From a virus, in the IMG/VR virus record IMGVR_UViG_3300032174_000007, positions 1-62,323 of that record: a DNA stretch of 62,323 nucleotides; one strand, written 5' to 3'. The notes beneath the pieces are model-generated. The model did not search any database. It saw only the letters and a list, made by a program, of their open reading frames with translations, and was not told the DNA's origin. A program made the translations under genes and the position numbers. Positions 7,890 through 14,631 of this stretch are shown piece after piece (the stretch's first letter is position 1; the number at the start of each line of letters is the position of its first letter).

Positions 7890-8087
7890 TCACTCCCCGT
7901 ACCAATCTTTCGGCTTCCGATCGAAGAACCGGCACCACCCGCGTTCCTTGATCTTGCCCATCACCTTATCGCAGCCATCGGGCGATTGAAACATCGTGCA
8001 TCGGCTGCACCACTGCGCGCCGTTGGGGTGGCCGCGGTAGTGGGCGTCGAGCTTGGAGACGCGCTTAATCGTCTTTGCCGCGTCCAT
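7890..8087 (-). CDS. HiPIP-like small protein with four cysteines
   Basis: 65 residues from the ATG at 8087. The spacing CSRCTMFQSPDGCDKVMGK followed by IKERGWCRFF resembles the high-potential iron-sulfur-like proteins of phages and bacteria (C-x2-C-x8-C and a later GWC). In phage such proteins are virion or accessory proteins of unclear role. It overlaps the end of the upstream gene by 23 bases. Confidence 0.65.
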   Translation of the reverse strand: MDAAKTIKRVSKLDAHYRGHPNGAQWCSRCTMFQSPDGCDKVMGKIKERGWCRFFDRKPKDWYGE

Positions 8088-8265
8088 ACCAGCGGTCACC
8101 GCGGGTTGGCTTTCCGTCCTTCACGTGAGCCGGAAGCTTGCCGGGCTTGTCAGCTTGCGTGAACTCCTTGGCGACCGCAGGCTTGATACCCTTGGCAGCT
8201 GCGGCCTTTGGGTTGTTCTTGGCCCACCAGAACAGCTTGCGCTGAGATTGGGATACGGGCGGCAT
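8065..8265 (-). CDS. Basic small protein ending RGDRWYGRGKDD
   Basis: 66 residues, starts MPPVSQSQRKLFWWAKNNP. This start resembles small phage proteins beginning with a SxxQxRLFxW motif. The ATG follows TTGATCCAA of a cassette end module and has no Shine-Dalgarno, so it may rely on reinitiation after the ORF at 8271-8444. It shares a tail with the protein at 7688-7885. Confidence 0.65.
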   Translation of the reverse strand: MPPVSQSQRKLFWWAKNNPKAAAAKGIKPAVAKEFTQADKPGKLPAHVKDGKPTRGDRWYGRGKDD

Positions 8266-8312
8266 TTGGATCAAGGAACCTCTTGCGCTTGCGTCGCCAC
8301 AGAGCGGTCAGG
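8266..8312 (-). repeat. Cassette end module, unit 4
   Basis: Encodes PDRSVATQAQEVP-stop and runs into the ATG at 8265. It is the most divergent full end module. Confidence 0.8.
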
Positions 8313-8444
8313 CGGCGGGATCAGTTGCTTCATGTCTGCGAGCGTCCATCTCATACGTTTATCGAAATGGACACTCTCAGCGGGTGGCGGACTCTGATCA
8401 CCAGTGGCCACTGGGCAGCCAGATTCAGCGGGACTGGTCTCCAT
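8271..8444 (-). CDS. Small cassette ORF, unknown function
   Basis: 57 residues, METSPAESGCPVATGDQSP at the start and PPDRSVATQAQEVP at the end, so modules make up about half of it. The middle (ESVHFDKRMRWTLADMKQL) is short and unremarkable. An upstream ATG at 8465, overlapping the previous gene, is an alternative. Confidence 0.55.
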   Translation of the reverse strand: METSPAESGCPVATGDQSPPPAESVHFDKRMRWTLADMKQLIPPPDRSVATQAQEVP

Positions 8445-8446
8445 CT
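8391..8446 (-). repeat. Cassette start module, unit 4
   Basis: GAGACCAGTCCCGCTG variant, ending GCCACTGGTGATCAGAG on the minus strand. Confidence 0.8.
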
Positions 8447-9144
8447 CAATACTGCGAATACTCATCCCACTGCGTATTCACGCAGAACGTCCATGTCCCG
8501 GTCGCCGGTACCGTCGCTTGGATCACGAAGCCCTCGTTGTTGACAAGCTGCAACGGGAAGTCGCCGCCGTTCTTGGGATCATAGAGCACCGAGTTAGGCG
8601 CCACCAGCGCAGCACCGGCTGCTACCACCACACCGACCTCGATGGCACCGAGCGGATCGGTGTCAAGGGTCCTGGTGCCGGCCGTGTTCGTCGCCGTGGT
8701 GGCGATCATGATCTGGCCGACGCCGGTGGTTGCTTGGTTGGTTTTGAGCTTGCCGTTGTTGCCGGTGAGCGTGCCGGCGGTACCGCTGGTGTCCGACGCG
8801 GTGAACGCTCGAGCAGCAAACAGGCCAAAATTTGCGACCCCTGCGGCAAAGCCGGTGCCGGCATTGCCGGCGGAGAGCGTCACGCGCCGCACCACCGCAA
8901 CGCTTCCCGTCACGCTCGGGGTGTAGCGGAAAGCATAGACCGGAGCTGCTGCGCCCAGGCCCGCCGCCATGGTGCCGCTGCACAGCCCCTTGGCGTAGCT
9001 GCCCTGCAGGAGGTTGTAGTTGGGTACGACCGAGCCGGGTTGTGTGCCGCCGGTCAACGCATTGGGCGGCTGCTGCGCAGCGGCCGGAAGGCTGAGGAAC
9101 GCGGCGCACGCGAGGACGGCGAGACGACTGCGAAGGTATTTCAT
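8446..9144 (-). CDS. Secreted or virion protein with signal peptide
   Basis: 232 residues. The N-terminus MKYLRSRLAVLACAAFLSLPAAAQ is a clear Sec signal with an AAAQ cleavage region. The rest is Gly/Ala/Thr-rich and beta-like (GVVVAAGAALVAPNSVLYDP, VPATGTWTFCVNTQWDEY), as in many phage fibre- or capsid-decorating proteins of Rhizobiales phages. The open frame extends far upstream but that part is shadow; the signal sequence and a distant AAGGAG fix the start at 9144. Confidence 0.75.
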   Translation of the reverse strand: MKYLRSRLAVLACAAFLSLPAAAQQPPNALTGGTQPGSVVPNYNLLQGSYAKGLCSGTMAAGLGAAAPVYAFRYTPSVTGSVAVVRRVTLSAGNAGTGFAAGVANFGLFAARAFTASDTSGTAGTLTGNNGKLKTNQATTGVGQIMIATTATNTAGTRTLDTDPLGAIEVGVVVAAGAALVAPNSVLYDPKNGGDFPLQLVNNEGFVIQATVPATGTWTFCVNTQWDEYSQY

Positions 9145-9173
9145 GGGATCATCGCCGCTCTGCGGCGCTCCTT
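9142..9173 (-). promoter_or_regulatory. Ribosome binding site with a hairpin in its spacer
   Basis: AAGGAG (9168-9173) lies 23 bases from the ATG, too far, but CGCCGC-AGA-GCGGCG (9153-9167) fills the spacer. If it folds, the effective spacing is eight bases, which would make the start normal. Confidence 0.5.
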
Positions 9174-9437
9174 GTGAGGTGAAAGCGAATAGCTTTTGCG
9201 GCTCCCTTCCTCCCTTGAAGGCCAGCTTGTCCCTCGGGCTTGTTCGAGGAATGCCGACAGGAAAGGGAGCCGCAAAACGAACGGGGGCGCTTCTGCGAAG
9301 CTTCAACCTACACCCCGGCCACGCTGCTGCGTCCAAACCGGTTTTAACCGTGTCACCACGGAGAGATGTCGGAAGGGGGAGCCCTATAACTCCCCACGGG
9401 GGGCCTTGCGAGCCGTACTCACCCCCTGCTGTATAAC
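9174..9437 (-). other. Untranslated stretch with a 15-bp inverted repeat
   Basis: TTTTGCGGCTCCCTT (9194-9208) pairs with AAGGGAGCCGCAAAA (9264-9278) around a ~55-base loop. The stem carries T- and A-runs at both ends, as a two-way terminator or a structured RNA might. No coding sequence is supported in the stretch. Confidence 0.5.
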
Positions 9438-10076
9438 TCAGACCGTCTGCGGCCCGACCGAAGCCTGTGTGTTCGGCATCGGCGGCTTGACTTGGTTGCG
9501 CCGCTGCGCCTGCGCGGCACGGATCGGGTTCTGCGGCTGATGCAGTGCGGCACTGGGCGGTGGCCCACCGGGCTGCATCATGGTATTGCCGGAGGATGCA
9601 AACGGCATGACCGGAGCCGGCGCCCCACCAGGGCGGAAGGCAGCACCGGGTTTGCCGCTCACAACCCCGCCATTGCGGCGTTTCTCGGCCAACGTCGCGG
9701 CAAGTTGCATGACATGCGCCCACCACACATCGTGGGGAAATTCCGGATCCCCCTCGCGCGGGCGCAGCGTGTAGGCAGCCTCCGTGATGTGCTCCTGCGT
9801 CACGCCCTTGGTATTGACCGGGAGCGAGGCAAGCCAACGCTGATAGTTCTCGCCGGCGGCGCGGTTGAGCGGCATCCAGGCGTGGCTCGGTGCCCGCTCG
9901 CAGGTGAAGTGCTCGCCCGGCTCGATCCTGGTCGGACCGGTCTGGCCGGTCTCGGCCGAGGTCATCACCAGAAAGCAGGGAGATATAGCCTCATAGGTCG
10001 GGGCGGCGACTTTCTGCCCGTCGTCGGCGATGTAGAATTCCGGCAGGTTGCTGCCGTCGAAGTCGAATTGATCCAT
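9438..10076 (-). CDS. Head-region protein with Pro/Gly-rich tail
   Basis: 212 residues from MDQFDFDGSNLPEFYIADDG. Residues 20-80 look globular (CFLVMTSAETGQTGPTRIEPG, HAWMPLNRAAGENYQRW). The last third is Pro/Gly/Gln-rich and disordered. The ATG has AAGGACAC upstream and is preferred over the one at 10124. It follows the Bbp16-like gene, so it is probably a head or head-completion protein; no family recognised. Confidence 0.65.
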   Translation of the reverse strand: MDQFDFDGSNLPEFYIADDGQKVAAPTYEAISPCFLVMTSAETGQTGPTRIEPGEHFTCERAPSHAWMPLNRAAGENYQRWLASLPVNTKGVTQEHITEAAYTLRPREGDPEFPHDVWWAHVMQLAATLAEKRRNGGVVSGKPGAAFRPGGAPAPVMPFASSGNTMMQPGGPPPSAALHQPQNPIRAAQAQRRNQVKPPMPNTQASVGPQTV

Positions 10077-10193
10077 GGGATTTGTGTCCTTGAAGGAGAA
10101 AAGCGGAGGCTGGTTTTCTTGCACGGTACCAGCCCAAACCGCAAGGCAACCTCGCTATCGGAATTCGGGCTCCGAGGCGAGGCCTGCAAGTCC

Positions 10194-10751
10194 TTAAGAT
10201 GCAACCTTGTAGTTGCTGCTCAACTGCAGCAACGTCGTCTGTGCGTCATCATCGCCCAAGGTCACGTCCGAGCTGATGGTCCCCGTCGTCGCATTCGATC
10301 CGCCGACCGCATAGTTCAGATCGATGAACCGCGGCAACGCCTGGCCGGTCTTGCGCATCGGCCAGTCAAAGGACGCGATGCGGGTGTTGGCGGTCAGGAG
10401 CGCCAACGCGATCGTGTCGGTCTCAATGTAGATCGCAAACGTCAGGTCCGAGCGGTTGCCCGACGCTTGGGCGGTCGCGTTGTTGGGCGCCCCGCGGAAC
10501 TGCACTTGCAGCGAGGTCAGCGTGGCAAAGACCGTGCCGACGTTCACCACCACGCGCGGCGTGCCGGGACCCTTGCCGAGCCCCAAGTCCTCGCCGAAGT
10601 AGGTGGCATTGCCCCAGATGTCGTTTGGCGATTTGGTGAAGGTCGTGGTGTCCAATTCGCCGGTCAACTGGTCGTACATGTTGGTGGAAGCCGCCGAAGC
10701 CGTGATGGCCTGGGCGTTACTGAATTGCAGCTGTTGATCGAGCATGCCCAT
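10194..10751 (-). CDS. Bbp16-family capsid cement protein
   Basis: 185 residues. The start MLDQQLQFSNAQAITASAAST and the later VVVNVGTVFATLTSLQVQF and FIDLNYAVGGSNATTG match the cement (decoration) proteins of Bordetella phage BPP-1 type heads (Bbp16). The ATG at 10751 has AGGAG eight bases upstream. It directly follows the major capsid gene, as in BPP-1. Confidence 0.85.
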   Translation of the reverse strand: MGMLDQQLQFSNAQAITASAASTNMYDQLTGELDTTTFTKSPNDIWGNATYFGEDLGLGKGPGTPRVVVNVGTVFATLTSLQVQFRGAPNNATAQASGNRSDLTFAIYIETDTIALALLTANTRIASFDWPMRKTGQALPRFIDLNYAVGGSNATTGTISSDVTLGDDDAQTTLLQLSSNYKVAS

Positions 10752-10791
10752 GGGGCGCTCTCCTGTATTGGAAGTGAATGGGAAGGATGGA

Positions 10792-10825
10792 ACGAATCGG
10801 GAAATGTCGGGTGTTCCCGATTCGT
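10792..10825 (-). terminator. 12-bp hairpin after the major capsid gene
   Basis: ACGAATCGGGAA and TTCCCGATTCGT pair perfectly around a 10-base loop, nine bases after the capsid stop. The following minus-strand sequence is pyrimidine-rich (TTCCATCCTTCC) without a pure T-run, so it is a partial terminator or an mRNA-stabilising stem, in the same place as the T7 late terminator after gene 10. Confidence 0.6.
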
Positions 10826-10833
10826 CTCTTGGA

Positions 10834-11868
10834 TCAGGTGATCGTGCTCTCGGTGTCGAGAATCTGATCGCTGACCTTGATCGCGATGTTGCGGAAGTTC
10901 ACGATCGGACGGCCGGCATAGTCCTCCGGGCGCAGGAGCACGTTCTTGTCGCGAATCGCCTGGATGTCCATGTATTCGCGCGAGGTGCGGTCGCACAGGA
11001 AGATGAGCCGCACCGGCGGCGCGATCCGGTCGGGTGCATCGGTCTTCGTGATGCCGGAGACCATCTGGCCCGCGGTCGGCAGGCGCACCACGGCCTTGCT
11101 CATGATGGCGAACAAGTCGGGCGGGGTCGAGCCCGCAAGCCCCGCGGTCGTCGTGTCGATGTTGGCCATGCGCACGATATAGCGCCAATCCTCGATCGCG
11201 ATGCCGCCGTTGCGCGAAAAATACGAGGTGTAGGCCTCGTAGCGCTGCGTGCCGTTGTTGGTGAACGCCGGCACGATGTCGCCTTTGTTCTCGAACGTGA
11301 GGCCGGCCTTGGTGCCTTTGGGATAGATCGAGTAGAACGTCTGATCCCCCATGCCCAAGAGCCAGATCGAGGTGTTGGAATTGCCGGTACCCCCGCAGTT
11401 GAACACATTGACGCCGTTCTGCGCGCCCGAGATCGCCGAGAAGTAGGTGGCGATGCCGGAGAACTGCGTGGGCGTGGTCCAAGAGTTGCCGTAGATGTCG
11501 AAGCCTTCCCACTGCTGGCCCATGCCTTCCATGTGGGCCACGTCTTCCTTCTCGCGGTTGGCGTTGGTGTTGCCGCCCAAGTCCGCGAGTTTCTTGTCGA
11601 TCTGGGAGTAGGCGTCGAGCATCATCATGCCGAAGGTGAGCTGGGCGGCCGACGACTTGGTGTAGCCGACACCCTGGTTGAAGCGCCGCGCGGTGCCTTG
11701 CGGGAGCGCGGTGCGAACGGTGACGACATGGCCGGTAGTGAGGTTACCCTCGACCATCGGCATCGCCTCATCGAGCGAGAGGCATTGCGACAAGAGCTCC
11801 GCCATGTCGGCGATCTTGCCGGAAGGGTCCATGCGCCGACCGAGGTCGGCAAGCGTAAGAGAAGCCAT
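10834..11868 (-). CDS. Major capsid protein
   Basis: 344 residues, with no Cys-rich or catalytic motif. The pattern ELLSQCLSLDEAMPMVEGNL, VTVRTALPQGTARRFNQG, DLFAIMSKAVVRLPTAGQM and the C-terminal DDYxGxPI-like segment (RPEDYAGRPIVNFRN) fit the HK97-fold capsid proteins of BPP-1 type podoviruses. It lies after the scaffold-like gene and before the cement protein. Function rests on family and position together. Confidence 0.88.
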   Translation of the reverse strand: MASLTLADLGRRMDPSGKIADMAELLSQCLSLDEAMPMVEGNLTTGHVVTVRTALPQGTARRFNQGVGYTKSSAAQLTFGMMMLDAYSQIDKKLADLGGNTNANREKEDVAHMEGMGQQWEGFDIYGNSWTTPTQFSGIATYFSAISGAQNGVNVFNCGGTGNSNTSIWLLGMGDQTFYSIYPKGTKAGLTFENKGDIVPAFTNNGTQRYEAYTSYFSRNGGIAIEDWRYIVRMANIDTTTAGLAGSTPPDLFAIMSKAVVRLPTAGQMVSGITKTDAPDRIAPPVRLIFLCDRTSREYMDIQAIRDKNVLLRPEDYAGRPIVNFRNIAIKVSDQILDTESTIT

Positions 11869-11875
11869 GATGAAA

Positions 11876-12892
11876 TTATCCTTGTGGCAGGTTCACGCCG
11901 TCGATGGCGGAGTACCAGCCACGATTGCCGGCCTCCTTGCCTTTGGGCGGAACGATGGGGTTGGGTGGAACGGGCTCGGGTTCGCGGAACCGCTCGTAAA
12001 GATTATGTAGGGCGCGGATCAGAAGCGGATGGCTGGATACTCCGGCGTTGTCGAGAATCGCCATCAGTCCATCCTGTTGCTGCTTGTCCAAGCCCAACAT
12101 ACTCTCGTAGGCGTATTTCGCGTTGCCGAGCGTGGTGTCGATCCTGTTGCCGCCGAGTTGCGGATCAGCCTTGAGATCGTTGATCCATCCCTCTTTCATG
12201 CGGTTCCAGACATCGACCTGATGCCTAACAACTTCACGTCCGATGCGCTGGACCTCCGTGTGGTAGAAATCGACGAGGCTTTGCCTCAAGGATTCCACCT
12301 GGCCGTGCTCGGCCTTGGCCGTGGTCTCGAAGGCGCCAAGCAAAGTATCGAAGTCCTTGAGCTTGACATCGTCGAGCTTGAAGCCGTCGGGAAGTTTCAG
12401 CGCGGTGTAGACGGGCGTAGCCGGGGGCTTTTCAGCCAGGGCGTCCTTTGCCGCAGCGTCGGGTGCCTTGGGTTCCCCATCCTTGCCGGCTTCGGGCTTT
12501 GTGGGCTCGGGCGGTTTGGCGGGTTCCTTCGGCCCCTCGGGGGGCGGCGTTCCATCGGCTGGCTTTGCAGCCGAAGCTTGATCCGCAGCCCCCGGGCTCT
12601 TCGAGCCGGGGGTGGCGGTCGCGTCAGGAGGTGCGGCCCCATTAGGCTTGGCACCATCCGGCTTCGCGTTATCGCGCTTGCCTGCATCCGCGCCAGCGAG
12701 AAGGGATGGCGCGGGAGATTCAATCTTGGCCGGAACCGCCGGCTCGGCAGCACCGGGATGAGGGGTGGCGCCTGCGGTCGGGGCTGAGTCGCCCGCAGGC
12801 GCAGCAGCCGCCGCGCTCGCCGGGGGGCTTGCAACGGCTGCATTGGGAGTCGGGGGAGCGGCCGGTGCCGCTACAACTGGCTCGGTTGCCAT
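11876..12892 (-). CDS. Scaffold-like protein with long Pro/Ala-rich N-terminus
   Basis: 338 residues. Residues 1-165 are low-complexity Ala/Pro/Lys; residues 170-270 are helical and charged (FKLDDVKLKDFDTLLGAFE, SLRQSLVDFYHTEVQRIGR), the build of an internal capsid scaffold. The position just before the capsid gene supports this. It begins 19 bases after the TGA of the tiny cassette ORF at 12912-13004, and AAGGACTAT precedes the ATG. Confidence 0.75.
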   Translation of the reverse strand: MATEPVVAAPAAPPTPNAAVASPPASAAAAAPAGDSAPTAGATPHPGAAEPAVPAKIESPAPSLLAGADAGKRDNAKPDGAKPNGAAPPDATATPGSKSPGAADQASAAKPADGTPPPEGPKEPAKPPEPTKPEAGKDGEPKAPDAAAKDALAEKPPATPVYTALKLPDGFKLDDVKLKDFDTLLGAFETTAKAEHGQVESLRQSLVDFYHTEVQRIGREVVRHQVDVWNRMKEGWINDLKADPQLGGNRIDTTLGNAKYAYESMLGLDKQQQDGLMAILDNAGVSSHPLLIRALHNLYERFREPEPVPPNPIVPPKGKEAGNRGWYSAIDGVNLPQG

Positions 12893-12906
12893 GGGGATAG
12901 TCCTTT

Positions 12907-13010
12907 TTGGATCAAGGCTTGCGCGGAGTGTTTGTTTGCTCTGAGCGGTCAGGGATCGCTAGATACAAACCTGCGATCACCAGTCGGGCTTCCAGAGCGG
13001 TCATTGTCCC
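12907..13010 (-). repeat. Complete minimal cassette, unit 5 (start plus end module)
   Basis: Start module at 12971-13010 and end module at 12907-12950 lie only ~20 bases apart between the Bbp19-like and scaffold genes. Confidence 0.88.
12912..13004 (-). CDS. 30-residue cassette ORF
   Basis: MTALEARLVIAG then LYLAIPDRSEQTNTPRKP. The ATG overlaps the TGA of the upstream Bbp19-like gene (CAATGA). Here the start module is read in a different frame (MTALEA instead of TGDQRP) but the end module is in the usual PDRSE frame. Probably translated by coupling; the peptide itself may have no function. Confidence 0.5.
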   Translation of the reverse strand: MTALEARLVIAGLYLAIPDRSEQTNTPRKP

Positions 13011-13390
13011 AAATCATCCTTCTTCTCGTTCTGCTTCAAAAGCCGCGAGTTGCGCAATTGTCGCTCGATGTCGGCTTCCTCCAGCATCTTCATGTAGAGC
13101 TCGGGGTGACGCCTCATCATACCGTCAATCAGCGCGCCGATGTTTCGCTCACCCAGATGCAGGTAGGTCCGATGCGTATCCGAGCGGCCCTGGTCGTCGG
13201 TTGCCACAAAAGTCTCGCCCATGTGGCAGGATTCGAAAACAAGGCGGTAAAGCAGATCCCGGCTATTGGGGTGGTTCATCCACACCCGCACGGTGTCGTC
13301 GTCCTGGCGCTCGCGGCGCGCCTTCTCCTTGGCGGCATTATCGACGGCGACGGGATCGGACGCGTCGTAGACGCCGAAGTCGTCAGGCAT
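13001..13390 (-). CDS. Bbp19-family phage protein
   Basis: 129 residues. The block NSRDLLYRLVFESCHMGETF and HLGERNIGALIDGMMRRHPE matches the Bbp19 family of BPP-1 type phages (…GR..L..L...  and an ...RN.G..L.. helix near a xPExYxxM end). It is a small head-region protein of unknown role. It ends LGQ-stop inside the start module of unit 5. Confidence 0.75.
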   Translation of the reverse strand: MPDDFGVYDASDPVAVDNAAKEKARRERQDDDTVRVWMNHPNSRDLLYRLVFESCHMGETFVATDDQGRSDTHRTYLHLGERNIGALIDGMMRRHPELYMKMLEEADIERQLRNSRLLKQNEKKDDLGQ

Positions 13391-13835
13391 CAATCACCTT
13401 CCTCACCGCCGGCAGGATATGCTCCGCCTGCTTCGCCATCTCGTACTCCGCCCATTTCACAAACCCCTTGATCATGTTCTTGTCGTTGCCAAATCCCGTG
13501 ACGTGCAGCCATTTCTTGAATCCCGGCATGGCCACCTCGCACACGTCCACCATCTGGGCGGTTAGTTTCAGGGTGAGGTCGAGATCGGCGCCAAAGTATT
13601 TCATCGCTGCCTGCGCGCCGCCGCGATCGGGGCCGAGGTCGAGCGCGTTGCGGAAGTGCCAGAGCGCGTGCGGGGCCTTGGCTGCCGCCTCCAGAAGACC
13701 AGCGCGATACTTGCGGTCCACCTCGATCGGAATGCCGCGCTGGCGGGTGGCCTTGTCGTAGAAATAGCCGAATGGCTCGCCGGGACCGGTGCGGTTGAGC
13801 ATCATCGGGACGGAACTGAAATGCGGGCGAACCAT
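13383..13835 (-). CDS. Hypothetical head-region protein, 150 residues
   Basis: Starts MVRPHFSSVPMMLNRTGPG. It contains RGIPIEVDRKYRAGLLEAAA and GFGNDKNMIKGFVKWAEYEM, probably a helical protein. The ATG at 13835 overlaps the stop of the next upstream gene, and its own stop overlaps the Bbp19-like gene by eight bases. No family recognised. Confidence 0.65.
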   Translation of the reverse strand: MVRPHFSSVPMMLNRTGPGEPFGYFYDKATRQRGIPIEVDRKYRAGLLEAAAKAPHALWHFRNALDLGPDRGGAQAAMKYFGADLDLTLKLTAQMVDVCEVAMPGFKKWLHVTGFGNDKNMIKGFVKWAEYEMAKQAEHILPAVRKVIDA

Positions 13836-14404
13836 CAATGCCTCACATACCCCGGTGGCAGAATCAGCGGCGATGCCGGCTTGGCATCATGGTCGTAGAG
13901 CCGCGCCCGGTATTCGCCCTTGCGCCGTTCCAGGTGCTGCGCCATCAGCGACCATCTGTAATCGCTACGGAAGCACGCCGCGAGTTGCCGCATGCCGCCG
14001 ATCGCCTGCTCGATGCCGCTGAGGAACCGATCGCGCGCTTTGCGCCACTGGTAGGGATCGCCGCGGACCTGCGCAGTCTGTTGTTGTTTCATAGTCAATT
14101 CGATACCGGCAAGACTACAGGCTGTCAGGCGCATGCGATCGAATATCTCGCCCGTGTCCCGCCAGGCCTTGCGATTCTTGATCGTGTGGCAGGAGAGGTG
14201 CATGCACGCCTCGGCGCACATCTTCAAGCCCTCGATCACCCGCTCGTACGACTCCCGCTCGATCATGGCGGTGCCGCGCGGATCGGGCAGCGGGTCGCCG
14301 TCCTTGCCGCGCTGGACGAGGTTGTTTGATGGATCGACCATGACGCCGTGGGTCGGGTCGAAGACCATCTTGGCGCGCGGGTCGGCGTTGGTGTCGTCGG
14401 TCAT
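13835..14404 (-). CDS. Hypothetical head-region protein, 189 residues
   Basis: From MTDDTNADPRAKMVFDP; ATGA overlap with the upstream gene decides the start. A Cys/His patch (CAEACMHLSCHTIKNRKAW) is followed by helices (QWRKARDRFLSGIEQAIGG). It is in the portal-to-scaffold interval where BPP-1 type phages carry lineage-specific genes. Confidence 0.65.
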   Translation of the reverse strand: MTDDTNADPRAKMVFDPTHGVMVDPSNNLVQRGKDGDPLPDPRGTAMIERESYERVIEGLKMCAEACMHLSCHTIKNRKAWRDTGEIFDRMRLTACSLAGIELTMKQQQTAQVRGDPYQWRKARDRFLSGIEQAIGGMRQLAACFRSDYRWSLMAQHLERRKGEYRARLYDHDAKPASPLILPPGYVRH

Positions 14405-14631
14405 CGGAAGTCCTCGACATCGCCGCCCAACGCGACACCACACCGGATCAAAGTATCGCCACAGCGCGACAGCACTCGCTTCCACCACGGAGTTCGCTTT
14501 CGTGGACCGTAGAGCGCAAGCAAATCTTCCATTGCGCGAATCTGATCAATCAAATCAGAATTCAGTTCGCGTTCGATCAATGGCCGCATACGATCGGCAT
14601 ATTCCGCGAGAGTAATCGGGTTTGCACTCAT
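14401..14631 (-). CDS. Hypothetical protein, 76 residues
   Basis: MSANPITLAEYADRMRPLIER, then a helix and a basic WWKRVLSRCG segment. The ATG overlaps the portal stop (ATGA), so it is coupled to the portal gene. No family recognised. Confidence 0.65.
   Translation of the reverse strand: MSANPITLAEYADRMRPLIERELNSDLIDQIRAMEDLLALYGPRKRTPWWKRVLSRCGDTLIRCGVALGGDVEDFR

Noticed and set aside
8130-8145. Second parS-like site (TTCACGTGAG)
   Set aside because: Only about ten of sixteen positions match; not counted as a site.
8446-9837. 463-codon reading of the secreted protein frame
   Set aside because: The upstream part overlaps the gene at 9438-10076 and has no protein-like features; the signal peptide at 9144 marks the real start.
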